From Candidatus Colwellia aromaticivorans (GTDB lineage Bacteria > Pseudomonadota > Gammaproteobacteria > Enterobacterales > Alteromonadaceae), in assembly GCF_003333305.1 (NCBI RefSeq), contig NZ_QOLD01000081.1, positions 19,940-83,939 on the forward strand: 64,000 bases of DNA, given 5' to 3'. Made by a program: the position numbers and the translations under genes. This document shows, one piece after another, positions 28,554 to 37,291 of this stretch (position 1 is its first letter; every line of letters starts with the position of its first letter). The notes under the pieces were generated by a model. The model saw only the letters and a program-made list of their open reading frames with translations, did no database searches and was not told the DNA's origin.

Positions 28554-29228
28554 TTATGAATATATGTTCTTCATTTGTGTTTTTATAATCATGCCTGAGT
28601 CTAACTGAACACTAATGTCTTTACCTGAAATTTCAGTAATGGTTGCATTCATAGGTGAATTACCTAACTGAACTTTAACCTTACATCCTACAGTTATTGT
28701 AGCTGATTCTACAGGTTTCAATGGCGGTAACTCTTTTTTTACTGCTTTACCTTTGGTTGATTTGACTGATTTATACTTAGCCGGATCAACTTTTATTTCT
28801 GTAGAGGTCTTGCTAGCACTGTCTTTAGACTTAGAGCCTTTATAAGGCTTCTTTGTTCCATTATCAGGTACTTTTTTATTCGCAGAAGAATTGTTACCAA
28901 ATTTTTCTTGGCTTTCTTTTAACGTTTTACTAGCATAGTTAGCTTGCTCTTCATCAATCTTAGCAACATCTTTACCGTCTATATCAACACGGAATGTACC
29001 TACTTTGATTGCTTTAAGATAACGCCAACTGCTGGTGTAATGTCTTAATGCTTGACGCAAACGGGTTTTACTAACCGTTTCATCATCGCTAAGTTTTTCG
29101 GATAAATCTTGAAAGATCCCCACTTTTAATGGCTTTACTTGGCCTTTAACTGAAAAGCATTCAGGAAACTTCTCGGTTAAGTAGGTAATAATGTCTTTAG
29201 TGCTTATTCGTTTAATTTCAGTTTCCAT
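28554..29228 (-). CDS. proQ: RNA chaperone ProQ
   Basis: ProQ binds structured small RNAs and mRNA 3' ends. The 224 residues show the three-part layout. The FinO-like RNA-binding domain is at about residues 5-120 (ITYLTEKFPECFSVKGQVKPLKVGIF, ends shown, and LRQALRHYTSSWRYLKAI). A Lys/Ser-rich linker spans about 120-165. A small C-terminal Tudor/Hfq-like domain follows (VGCKVKVQLGNSPMNATITEISGKDI). It is followed by prc on the same strand. Upstream it is separated from a small unknown gene by repeat element E, which may have moved the promoter. Confidence 0.94.
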   Translation of the reverse strand: METEIKRISTKDIITYLTEKFPECFSVKGQVKPLKVGIFQDLSEKLSDDETVSKTRLRQALRHYTSSWRYLKAIKVGTFRVDIDGKDVAKIDEEQANYASKTLKESQEKFGNNSSANKKVPDNGTKKPYKGSKSKDSASKTSTEIKVDPAKYKSVKSTKGKAVKKELPPLKPVESATITVGCKVKVQLGNSPMNATITEISGKDISVQLDSGMIIKTQMKNIYS

Positions 29229-29263
29229 AAATACAACTTTTATACAGTTTTAGTTAAATAGGT

Positions 29264-29531
29264 TAGGGGCTGTTGATATTTCGCTGTTAAATTTTGTTCG
29301 AGATAAAAGCGTTTTAATCGCGGCGAGTAGTGTGTAGCCTAGTCACTCTAAGCAAATACTACTCAACAAAGAGTAAAACACTTTTAGCCGAATCCTTCGG
29401 ACAGCGTTTGTTGGTCGTTTTTACGGCGTTATCGCCTTTTTATGTGGAACAACCACATGACAAAGGCTCTGCCTTGTATAAACACCCAACAAATAGCTGC
29501 AAAAACAATATCAAAAGATCAACAGGCCCTA
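29264..29531. repeat. MITE-like repeat element E
   Basis: A 268-base element has terminal inverted repeats TAGGGGCTGTTGAT (29264) and ATCAACAGGCCCTA (29531), imperfect. Inside is a chain of small hairpins, for example AAGGCTCTGCCTT, GGCGTTATCGCC, CCGAATCCTTCGG and an AGTAGT/ACTACT pair. It starts two bases after the stop of the 96-residue gene and fills nearly the whole gap to proQ. A 94-codon plus-strand frame overlapping it is repeat sequence, not a gene. Confidence 0.7.
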
Positions 29532-29533
29532 AA

Positions 29534-29824
29534 TTAATAATCTTCTCGTTGAAGGTGTTGCTCTCGATTATCAAGAACGTGTTTACACCACTCATAAATA
29601 TCTGCAGATTCTAAATCAGGTAATACTTCTTGCCCAATCCAGGTATCCCAAATTAAAGCTAATAACTGCTCTAATATTTCAGTTTCTATATCTTCTTCCG
29701 CTAAGTCATACAGAGTATGGTAAATTTCATTCACAATCTCAGCGACAACTTCTTCTTGACCATCCCAATCACCGACAACAGCTTCGGAGACTAAATAATC
29801 ATGTATTACAACAAATTCTTTCAT
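29534..29824 (-). CDS. Small acidic protein of unknown function
   Basis: I do not recognise this 96-residue family. It is strongly acidic (many Asp/Glu, for example EEDIETEILEQ), probably all-helical, with no signal peptide or membrane segment and two Trp-rich helices (IWDTWIG, IYEWCKH). Its ATG follows the last codon of the broken msrC-like gene by one base (TAA-T-ATG), so it was probably translated by coupling to that gene, and its stop abuts repeat element E. Codon use looks like that of its neighbours. The location between the msrC remnant and proQ is the only functional hint. Its coding status is likely but not certain. Confidence 0.65.
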   Translation of the reverse strand: MKEFVVIHDYLVSEAVVGDWDGQEEVVAEIVNEIYHTLYDLAEEDIETEILEQLLALIWDTWIGQEVLPDLESADIYEWCKHVLDNREQHLQREDY

Positions 29825-29825
29825 A

Positions 29826-30312
29826 TTAACTGACTCTTTTTAAATATTGCTTCCTGGCAGTTAAACTTTTCTCAAACATTTGTACAATCAATTCTAAGCC
29901 TGTTTAAACAATTTGGTTAAAACGTTCAAAAGCCGTACTATCAAGCTATTGTATCACCCTTAAGTTGAACAGGAATAACAATTTCTGAGTTACTAGAGGC
30001 ATCACAAGCAATATGCCCATCAAATTGATGAACATCATCAATACGTTGAGTTGTTATTGTTTGAGCTGCAGTGCCGCAAACGCCAGCGCCAGCACCAAGA
30101 GGTATACGAATACAAACGACATTACCTTGAAAAGGACCAAGAACAAGTTCTTTGTCTATTACTCGATAAAAACCAACCCTATTTACCTGTACTAAAACAT
30201 TAAAGAGCAAAGCCGAGATGTTTTCCATATTGGTAATAGGGTATGTTTTATCTGATATTAGTACTTTAGTTTGCGCTAATAAATCTCGATAAAACTCAAT
30301 TTTTTTTGTCAA
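29826..30312 (-). pseudogene. Broken free-methionine-(R)-sulfoxide reductase (GAF) gene
   Basis: The first 123 codons encode a GAF protein of the fRMsr (MsrC/YebR) type. All three redox Cys are visible, in NVVCIRI, GAGVCGTAA and GHIACDASSNSEIV. The frame then ends early at GDTIA-stop (29941). The missing C-terminus is still present in another frame, from about 29938 to 29826: it reads DSTAFERFNQIV, a TAA stop, then TGLELIVQMFEKSLTARKQY and a final KRVS. The usual GVLDIDS block is partly lost, consistent with a small deletion plus a nonsense change. In E. coli the intact gene lies next to proQ, supporting identity. A sequencing error could explain a frameshift but not the additional stop. Confidence 0.8.
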
Positions 30313-30417
30313 TTATAAAAGCCATGAAAAGATGTTTGCTAAAAACGCATAACATACCTTGAAAGCTGTTTAAATTAAAGCTTTTATCTAGACAAAGTAT
30401 CTATTTTTGCCCTTTAC

Positions 30418-31233
30418 TTACTCTTGAATAGAAAATTTAACCAATACACTAGCGTTAATGACTTGATTACCAACTTGAGAGTTATGATTAGGGGTTACTT
30501 CAGCAGACATCATTGCTGAACTCATGCGAGGTCGATAATAATTGCTACTGAGCTCTTTAACATAGAGTAATTTACCTAAAGCAACGTTTGAGTGACTTGC
30601 TATTTGAATCGCTTTCTTCTTGGCATTATTGATTGCTTGAACTAGCGCTTGTTGATAATGCTTTTCCGTATCTTCGACTGACATAGCTAAAGGGGAAATA
30701 TGACTAACACCTAATTTAATAATATTATTTAGAAATTGGTCATAATCTTTAATACTTGAAAAGTTTATGCTAATAGTTCGTCTTAACTCAAAATATTTTG
30801 GTTTAATATTATTTTGATTATTAACAGCGTTAGCCCCAACATATACTTTACTGTGTTGATTATTTGGAAAGGAACTATTCCCTACTCTTTGACTAACTTC
30901 TACACCTTCAACTGTAATTGACGGTTTTTCTTCGACTACTCTTAAAGTAACCCTAGCAGAGTTGATCTCGTGATTTTTAATGCCAAGACTTTTTGCGACT
31001 TGCACTACTTGGTTACTTTTATGATCAACAACCGCTCTTATTTTATCAGTGTGTCGACCACGCTCAACAATCGATATCGATAATGAAAAACGATCCGGTA
31101 CAGCTAAAACACTTGCTTGTCCCTTAACTTCTATATTAGGAGTTTCACCATTATAAGCCATACTACTACCACTTAAAATCAATGTGATAATAGCTAATGT
31201 ACTAATAAAATAAGACATTAAAAACTTAGTCAT
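30418..31233 (-). CDS. SIMPL-domain (DUF541) exported protein
   Basis: This 271-residue protein has an N-terminal signal peptide (to about SSMAYN). The SIMPL/DUF541 pattern follows: IEVKGQASVLAVPDRFSLSISI, a central YFELRRTISINFSSIKDYDQF region, then QALVQAINNAKKKAIQIASHSN and GKLLYVKEL, ending in VLVKFSI. The best-known members are E. coli YggE, linked to oxidative stress, and animal SIMPL; the bacterial biochemical role is not settled. It follows the DUF2057 gene by 24 bases and is probably co-transcribed with it. A Ser/Asn-rich insert around residues 115-145 looks lineage-specific. Confidence 0.88.
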   Translation of the reverse strand: MTKFLMSYFISTLAIITLILSGSSMAYNGETPNIEVKGQASVLAVPDRFSLSISIVERGRHTDKIRAVVDHKSNQVVQVAKSLGIKNHEINSARVTLRVVEEKPSITVEGVEVSQRVGNSSFPNNQHSKVYVGANAVNNQNNIKPKYFELRRTISINFSSIKDYDQFLNNIIKLGVSHISPLAMSVEDTEKHYQQALVQAINNAKKKAIQIASHSNVALGKLLYVKELSSNYYRPRMSSAMMSAEVTPNHNSQVGNQVINASVLVKFSIQE

Positions 31234-31257
31234 AGATAACTCCTAAAAATTTATTTA

Positions 31258-31935
31258 TTAATTTTCCTTAGTAAATTGCTTAAAACGTTGTTTTTCATCA
31301 TTAGAAGCATTTTGCCACCAGTACTTTAACATCGCTAAAGAGTTAACTTGTATCAAGGTACTTGCTTGTTTTTCTGACATGACAATTGGGGCTGTTGATG
31401 GAGCACTTTTCGTTTGAATAGTTTGCTTTGTAGCGAGTGCACTAACAGCTATATCAACTTGCTTAGCTAATTTATAATCAGAGACTTTTTCTAATGTTAA
31501 ATTAAGTTGATTATCATGACCATCTGTTAGTCTCAATTCCGGTGACTTTTTAAAGTTTTCAGCAGCCGCTAAATCCTTTATTGTAATAGTGCTTAGTTTA
31601 AGCTGACTCTGGTCAGTAATAGTAAATTTAACAACAAATTCTTGTGATTCAACCCTTCTCTCTTCAGCAAACTCTAGGTCTTCAAAAACGTCTTTATATC
31701 GTACTATTAACGCATTATTACCTTGGTTAAGTTCGAAAGAAGATTTATTATCTAAAAATCCATTATCTACAGTTTTATCATTTACTTCACTGACGACTAA
31801 ATTATCAGACACATTAACGGTTACAGCAAAAACCTGCATGGAAATAGTGCTTAGTGAGCCACAAATGAATAGTGCAGTCAGAGTTGGTATATTAAAAAAC
31901 CTAGCCAAAATAAAAATCCTTAAAAATATGTTCAT
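31258..31935 (-). CDS. DUF2057 family exported protein
   Basis: This 225-residue protein has a hydrophobic N-terminal signal (residues 5-38, ending FAVTVN). It ends with MLKYWWQNASNDEKQRFKQF, the C-terminal hallmark of DUF2057 (E. coli YccT type). The middle has LNQGNNALIVRYKDVFEDL, matching the family's G-x-N-x-hydrophobic-RY-KD-F block. Members are periplasmic proteins of poorly known function; YccT has been connected with curli regulation. It is upstream of, and close to, the SIMPL gene. The long signal region may contain an internal start (for example Met33) but signal character begins earlier. Confidence 0.87.
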   Translation of the reverse strand: MNIFLRIFILARFFNIPTLTALFICGSLSTISMQVFAVTVNVSDNLVVSEVNDKTVDNGFLDNKSSFELNQGNNALIVRYKDVFEDLEFAEERRVESQEFVVKFTITDQSQLKLSTITIKDLAAAENFKKSPELRLTDGHDNQLNLTLEKVSDYKLAKQVDIAVSALATKQTIQTKSAPSTAPIVMSEKQASTLIQVNSLAMLKYWWQNASNDEKQRFKQFTKEN

Positions 31936-32050
31936 TAGAATAGTCTCTTTATAAACTGACTAGGCTGTAAATCAAAGTAAAATAATCAAAAGTAGGTAAA
32001 ATATAGCCTAAAGTACTAATATTTCTTTTCTCAAGTTGAAAATCTAACCG

Positions 32051-33241
32051 TTAAAAACAATCACCAGGAATTTTCACCCAGCCTTCCATCAGCACTCTAG
32101 CACTACGACTCATACTCACTTTTTTCACCGTCCAGTTGCCATCAATACACTCAGCTTGTGCGCCAACTTTTAGTGTACCTGATGGATGACCGAAAGTTAC
32201 TGAACTTCCCTCACCTGAGTCTGCGGCCAAATTTGCAGCAAGGGCAACCAGTGTGCCAGGAATAGCTGCAGCAGTACCTATAGCAACAGCAGCAGTTCCC
32301 ATCATGGCATGGTGTAACTTACCCATAGAGAGAGCACGCACATGTAAATCAATATCAGTAGCAGCAATGTTTTTACCGCTTGAAGATGTATAAGCTTGCG
32401 CTGGTGCAACAAACGCTACTTTAGGGGTATGTTGACGAGAAGCAGCTTCAGAAATATCACTAATTAAGCCCATTTTCATAGCGCCATAAGCACGAATTGT
32501 TTCAAAGCGTGTTAATGCTTTTTCATCACCATTAATTGCCTCTTGAAGTTCGGTACCTGTATACCCTATTTCGTCGGCATTTAAGAAGATGGTTGGAATA
32601 CCTGCTGTTATCATAGTTGCTTTAAACGTGCCAATATCAGGCACAACAAGATCATCAACTAAATTGCCTGTAGGGAACATCGCTTCGCTTGGATCCACGG
32701 GTGCAACAAAATCAACTTGCACTTCAGCCGCAGGAAAAGTTACCCCGTCAAGTTCAAAATCACCCGTTTCTTGTACTTCACCTTGAGTAATTGGTACATG
32801 AGCAATAATTGTTTTGCTGATATTTTTTTGCCAAATTCGCACTTCGCAAATACCGTTTTCAGGTATTCTATCGGCACTAACTAAACCAGAACTAATAGCA
32901 AAAGAGCCTACCGCAGCGGTAAGATTGCCGCAGTTACCACTCCAATCAACAAACGCTTTATCAATAGCTACTTGTCCAAAAAGATAATCAACATCATGAT
33001 CGGCTTGTTCTGATTTAGCTAAGATTACTGTTTTACTGGTACTTGACGTTGCTCCGCCCATACCATCGGTTTGTTTACCATATGGATCAGGACTACCAAT
33101 TACGCGCAATAACATATTGTCGCGAGATTCACCGGGAACCTGACAACGTTCTGGCAAATCGGTTAAATTAAAAAATACACCTTTAGATGTACCACCACGA
33201 ATGTACGTTGCTGGAATTTTTACTTGAGGTACGAAAGCCAT
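32051..33241 (-). CDS. prpF: 2-methylaconitate cis-trans isomerase PrpF
   Basis: PrpF isomerises the product of AcnD so that aconitase can finish making 2-methylisocitrate in propionate breakdown. The 396-residue protein matches the family length. Conserved blocks are IRGGTSKGVFF (with the catalytic-region Lys), GMGGATSSTSKT, DWSGNCGNLTAAVG and HHAMMGTAAVAIGTAAAIPGT. A GGAGAG ribosome-binding site precedes the ATG. It is the last gene of the methylcitrate operon, after acnD, but a terminator-like hairpin and a short reading frame separate it from acnD. AcnD and PrpF together replace PrpD. Confidence 0.95.
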   Translation of the reverse strand: MAFVPQVKIPATYIRGGTSKGVFFNLTDLPERCQVPGESRDNMLLRVIGSPDPYGKQTDGMGGATSSTSKTVILAKSEQADHDVDYLFGQVAIDKAFVDWSGNCGNLTAAVGSFAISSGLVSADRIPENGICEVRIWQKNISKTIIAHVPITQGEVQETGDFELDGVTFPAAEVQVDFVAPVDPSEAMFPTGNLVDDLVVPDIGTFKATMITAGIPTIFLNADEIGYTGTELQEAINGDEKALTRFETIRAYGAMKMGLISDISEAASRQHTPKVAFVAPAQAYTSSSGKNIAATDIDLHVRALSMGKLHHAMMGTAAVAIGTAAAIPGTLVALAANLAADSGEGSSVTFGHPSGTLKVGAQAECIDGNWTVKKVSMSRSARVLMEGWVKIPGDCF

Positions 33242-33261
33242 TGCTCTCTCCTTTTATTTTT

Positions 33262-33302
33262 TCTTACAAAAATGGCACATTATCTTTTAGAACAATGTGC
33301 CA
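33262..33302 (-). terminator. Terminator-like hairpin inside the prp operon
   Basis: On the minus strand TGGCACATT, a 12-base loop and AATGTGCCA are followed by TTTTTGT. It lies between the 33-residue frame after acnD and prpF, about 20 bases before the prpF start. It may attenuate prpF relative to acnD or stabilise the upstream mRNA. Confidence 0.7.
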
Positions 33303-33345
33303 CTTTAAAATTAAATCAATCAAGTTTGATGTCTAGACGAATTAT

Positions 33346-33447
33346 TTATATTGAGAGCAAGGCGACTGCACGGAGATTGGTAACTAATATTAGCCCCAAA
33401 GTGAGTACAGCCAACGCAGCTATCATTAGAAATAAACGTTTAGACAT
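33346..33447 (-). CDS. Possible 33-residue membrane peptide after acnD
   Basis: An ATG overlaps the acnD stop by eight bases (AATGTCTAA region). It opens a 33-codon frame whose product begins MSKRLFLMIAALAVLTLG and ends VALLSI. It has two basic residues, then one continuous hydrophobic segment of about 20 residues: a plausible single-pass membrane peptide. The overlap with acnD would allow translational coupling. No family is recognised. The frame is short enough to occur by chance, and it has no separate ribosome-binding site other than the acnD 3' end, so I rate it as possible only. Confidence 0.35.
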   Translation of the reverse strand: MSKRLFLMIAALAVLTLGLILVTNLRAVALLSI

Positions 33448-36043
33448 TAGACTTTAAGAAATCGGTGGCAAATTTTTGTAATACCCCGCCGCCATCGTAA
33501 ACAGAAACTTCTTCCGCTGTATCTAAACGACACTTAACTGGAATTTCTACAACGTCACCATTTTTACGAGTCATCACAACAGTCATAGCTGCGCCTGGTG
33601 ATGTAGCACCAACGACATCATAAGTTTCGCTACCATCAATATTGTAAGTGTGACGTGTTTCACCATTAGTAAACTCAAGCGGTAGAACGCCCATGCCGAC
33701 TAAGTTAGTACGGTGAATACGTTCAAAACCTTGTGAAACGATAACTTCAACACCGGCTAAACGAACACCTTTTGCTGCCCAGTCACGTGATGAACCTTGA
33801 CCGTAATCAGCACCAGCGATGATGATTAATGGCTGTTTGCGATCCATGTAAGTTTCGATAGCTTCCCACATGCGAGACTCAGTTCCTTCAGGCTCTATAC
33901 GTGCTAGTGAACCTTGTTTAACTTCGCCATTTTCGTCACGACACATTTCATTAAACAATTTCGGGTTAGCGAACGTTGCTCGTTGGGTAGTTTCATGATC
34001 GCCACGATGGGTTGCGTATGAATTAAAGTCTTCTACTGGTAAACCCATTTTTTCAAGGTAAGCACCAGATGCACTATTTAACTGAATAGCATTCGATGGT
34101 GATAAATGATCGGTTGTGATGTTATCACCTAATACCGCTAAAGGACGCATGCCCTTCATGGTACGAACACCAGCTAAGGCACCTTCCCAATAAGGAGGAC
34201 GACGGATATAAGTACTCTTAGGATCCCAGTCGTATAACGGGCTTTCAGCAGGTTCAAACGCACCTAAATCGAACATTGGCGTGTAAATTTTCTTGAATTG
34301 CTCAGGTTTTACACATGAAGCAACAATTGCATCGATTTCTTCATCTGATGGCCAGATGTCTTTGAGCGTAATATCGTTTCCGTTTTGATCTTGCCCTAAA
34401 ATATCTTGTTCAATATCAAAACGCATCGTACCTGCAATAGCATAAGCAACAACTAATGGCGGTGACGCTAAGAATGCTTGCTTTGCGTGTGGATGAATAC
34501 GGCCATCAAAGTTACGGTTACCTGATAATACAGCAGTTGAGTATAAATCGCGGTCGATAATTTCTTGTTGGATTTTAGGATCTAACGCACCCGACATCCC
34601 ATTACACGTTGTACATGCATAACCGACAATACCGAAACCTAATTTTTCCATTTCAGAAAGAAGGCCTGCTTCTTCTAAATAAAGTTTGGCAACTTTTGAA
34701 CCCGGAGCAAATGACGATTTAACCCAAGGCTTACGTACTAAACCTAACTCATTTGCGCGTTTAGCCACAAGACCAGCTGCAACAACGTTACGTGGATTAG
34801 AGGTGTTAGTACATGACGTAATAGCAGCAATAATTACCGCGCCATCTGGCATTTCGCCATTCGCTTCTTGTGCTTTACACGCATCTAAATTTTTAGCAAT
34901 GTCCTTTGAGGCTAAATCAGCTGTCGCTAAACGACGATGTGGATTAGAAGGACCCGCTAAGTTACGAGTAACTGTTGATAAATCAAACTCAATAACACGA
35001 GGATATTCTGCTTCAACTAAATCATCAGCCCAAAGACCTGTGTGTTTCGCGTAAGTTTCAACTAATGCTACTTGCTCTGGTTCACGACCGGTAATTTTCA
35101 AGTAATCAATGGTTTGTTCATCAATATAGAACATACCTGCAGACGCACCATACTCTGGTGTCATATTTGAGATAGTTGCACGGTCACCAATGGTTAGACT
35201 TTTAGTGCCTTCACCGAAGAATTCTAAGTAGCTAGAGACTACTTTCTGATTACGTAAAAACTCAGTGATCGCTAATACCATATCGGTAGCGGTAATACCT
35301 GGATGACGTTTACCGGTTAACTTAACACCAATAATGTCAGGCAGACGCATCATGGATGGACGTCCCAGCATTACAGTTTCAGCTTCTAGGCCGCCTACAC
35401 CAATAGCGATAACACCTAATGCATCAATATGTGGCGTATGAGAATCAGTACCAACACAAGTGTCAGGGAAAGCGACACCATCACGTGCTTGAATAACTGG
35501 TGACATTTTCTCTAAATTGATTTGGTGCATAATACCGTTGCCGGCAGGAATAACATCAACGTTTTTAAACGCCGTTTTAGTCCATTCAATAAAGTGAAAA
35601 CGCTGTTCATTGCGACGGTCTTCAATCGAGCGGTTTTTATCAAACGCTTCAGGATCAAAACCAGGCGCTTCTACTGCTAGCGAATGGTCAACAATAAGCT
35701 GTGTAGGAACAACGGGATTAACTTTAGCTGGGTCACCACCTTGATCAGCGATAGCGTCACGAAGACCGGCTAAATCAACTAAAGCTGTTTGACCTAAAAT
35801 ATCATGACAAACAACACGAGCAGGATACCAAGGGAAATCTAAGTCTTGTTTGCTTTCAATGATTTGCTTTAACGAATCAGTTAGCATTTCAGGGTCACAA
35901 CGACGTACTAATTGTTCCGCTAAAACACGTGAAGTGTAAGGTAATTTGGCATAAGCACCTGGGCTTATGTCTTCAATTGCTGATCGGGTATCAAAATAGT
36001 CAATATTTGCATTGGGCAAAGGCTTGCGGTAATCGTAATTCAT
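33440..36043 (-). CDS. acnD: 2-methylcitrate dehydratase AcnD (Fe-S dependent)
   Basis: AcnD is an aconitase-like [4Fe-4S] enzyme that dehydrates 2-methylcitrate to a methylaconitate isomer, which PrpF then converts. The start MNYDYRKPLPNANIDYFDTR gives 867 residues, the usual AcnD size; an upstream in-frame ATG at 36082 adds 13 unconserved residues. Cluster ligands are in AITSCTNTSNP and YACTTCNGMSG (C-x2-C). The swivel domain has GDNITTDHLSPSNAI and GADYGQGSSRDWAAKG. It lies 79 bases after prpC in the methylcitrate operon. Confident assignment from both sequence and operon. Confidence 0.96.
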   Translation of the reverse strand: MNYDYRKPLPNANIDYFDTRSAIEDISPGAYAKLPYTSRVLAEQLVRRCDPEMLTDSLKQIIESKQDLDFPWYPARVVCHDILGQTALVDLAGLRDAIADQGGDPAKVNPVVPTQLIVDHSLAVEAPGFDPEAFDKNRSIEDRRNEQRFHFIEWTKTAFKNVDVIPAGNGIMHQINLEKMSPVIQARDGVAFPDTCVGTDSHTPHIDALGVIAIGVGGLEAETVMLGRPSMMRLPDIIGVKLTGKRHPGITATDMVLAITEFLRNQKVVSSYLEFFGEGTKSLTIGDRATISNMTPEYGASAGMFYIDEQTIDYLKITGREPEQVALVETYAKHTGLWADDLVEAEYPRVIEFDLSTVTRNLAGPSNPHRRLATADLASKDIAKNLDACKAQEANGEMPDGAVIIAAITSCTNTSNPRNVVAAGLVAKRANELGLVRKPWVKSSFAPGSKVAKLYLEEAGLLSEMEKLGFGIVGYACTTCNGMSGALDPKIQQEIIDRDLYSTAVLSGNRNFDGRIHPHAKQAFLASPPLVVAYAIAGTMRFDIEQDILGQDQNGNDITLKDIWPSDEEIDAIVASCVKPEQFKKIYTPMFDLGAFEPAESPLYDWDPKSTYIRRPPYWEGALAGVRTMKGMRPLAVLGDNITTDHLSPSNAIQLNSASGAYLEKMGLPVEDFNSYATHRGDHETTQRATFANPKLFNEMCRDENGEVKQGSLARIEPEGTESRMWEAIETYMDRKQPLIIIAGADYGQGSSRDWAAKGVRLAGVEVIVSQGFERIHRTNLVGMGVLPLEFTNGETRHTYNIDGSETYDVVGATSPGAAMTVVMTRKNGDVVEIPVKCRLDTAEEVSVYDGGGVLQKFATDFLKSNV

Positions 36044-36122
36044 AATAAAAGTCCAATTGAAGGAACGAATATTGAGTGACAAGTCGCGTATAGCAACTCA
36101 TTACTCAATATTCTAATCTGTA

Positions 36123-37247
36123 TTATCGTTGTGAGATAGGCGTAACTGTTCTTGGTTCACTGCCAATATAATCGGCAGATGGACGGATAATACGGTTATT
36201 AGAGCGCTGCTCCATGACATGTGCAGCCCAACCAGTTAAACGTGAACAAACAAAGATAGGCGTAAATAATTTGGTTGGAATACCCATATAGTTATAAGTA
36301 GATGCATGGAAAAAATCTGCATTACAAAATAATTTTTTTGTATCCCACATAAATTCTTCACAAGCAACAGAGATATCGTATAGTGATGTATCTCCATTTT
36401 CAGCCGCTAACTTTTCAGACCAAGCTTTGATAATGACATTACGTGGATCTGAGGTACGGTAAACGGCATGACCAAAACCCATGATTTTATCTTTGCGCTC
36501 AAGCATGCCTGCCATTTGTACTTTGGCATCTTCTGGAGATGAGAATTTCTCAATCATATCCATAGCAGCTTCATTAGCACCACCGTGAAGTGGGCCACGT
36601 AAAGTACCAATGGCACCTGTGATACATGAAAACATATCTGATAATGTTGATGCACAAACACGCGCTGTAAATGTTGACGCGTTAAACTCATGCTCAGCAT
36701 ATAAAATTAATGATACATCCATTACACGTTCATGCTGCGCAGATGGGCTTTCTCCATTAAGAAGACGTAAGAAGTGACCTCCAAGTGATGCTTCATCACT
36801 TTTACAGTCAATTTCAACACCATCATGTGAAAACTTATACCAATAACACATGATTGCAGGAAACGCCGACAATAAACGGTTAGCAGCTTTATTTTGCTCA
36901 GAGAAGTCAACTTCTGGTTCAACGTTACCTAAAAAAGAACAACCTGTACGCATTACATCCATAGGATGTGCATCTTTAGGAATAAGTTTTAATACTTCTT
37001 TTAAAGCTTGTGGAATATCACGCATCGCTAGCAGCTCAGCTTTATATTCAGCTAACTCACCTACTGTTGGTAGTTCACCGTTGAATAATAAATAAGCCAC
37101 TTCTTCGAAGGTTGCATTATCAGCTAAATCAGAAACATCATAACCACAATAAGTTAAACCACTACCCGATTTACCCACGGTACAAATAGCCGTTTCACCA
37201 GCGCTTTGTCCACGTAAACCTGCACCACCAATTTTTTTTTCTGACAT
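36123..37247 (-). CDS. prpC: 2-methylcitrate synthase
   Basis: This enzyme condenses propionyl-CoA with oxaloacetate to 2-methylcitrate. The start I use, MSEKKIGGAGLRGQSAGET, gives 374 residues and matches family N-termini; the frame extends to an ATG at 37268. Citrate-synthase-type catalytic residues are in LYAEHEFNASTFTAR (His), GPLHGGANE (His) and FFHASTYNYMG (Asp-equivalent region displaced), and GFGHAVYRTSDPRN is also present. The short length and the RGQSAGETAI opening separate it from housekeeping citrate synthase. It starts 44 bases after the prpB stop. Confidence 0.95.
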   Translation of the reverse strand: MSEKKIGGAGLRGQSAGETAICTVGKSGSGLTYCGYDVSDLADNATFEEVAYLLFNGELPTVGELAEYKAELLAMRDIPQALKEVLKLIPKDAHPMDVMRTGCSFLGNVEPEVDFSEQNKAANRLLSAFPAIMCYWYKFSHDGVEIDCKSDEASLGGHFLRLLNGESPSAQHERVMDVSLILYAEHEFNASTFTARVCASTLSDMFSCITGAIGTLRGPLHGGANEAAMDMIEKFSSPEDAKVQMAGMLERKDKIMGFGHAVYRTSDPRNVIIKAWSEKLAAENGDTSLYDISVACEEFMWDTKKLFCNADFFHASTYNYMGIPTKLFTPIFVCSRLTGWAAHVMEQRSNNRIIRPSADYIGSEPRTVTPISQR

Positions 37248-37291
37248 AATTATTTTCTCACTTTTCAATATTTATATTTTTTAACGTTAGA

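Noticed and set aside
29330..29614. 94-codon plus-strand frame upstream of proQ
   Set aside because: It runs through repeat element E and into the opposite strand of the 96-residue gene, with no protein family recognised.
33224..33457. 77-codon plus-strand frame between prpF and acnD
   Set aside because: It is antisense to the operon and overlaps the prpF start, the terminator-like hairpin and the 33-residue frame; no family resemblance.
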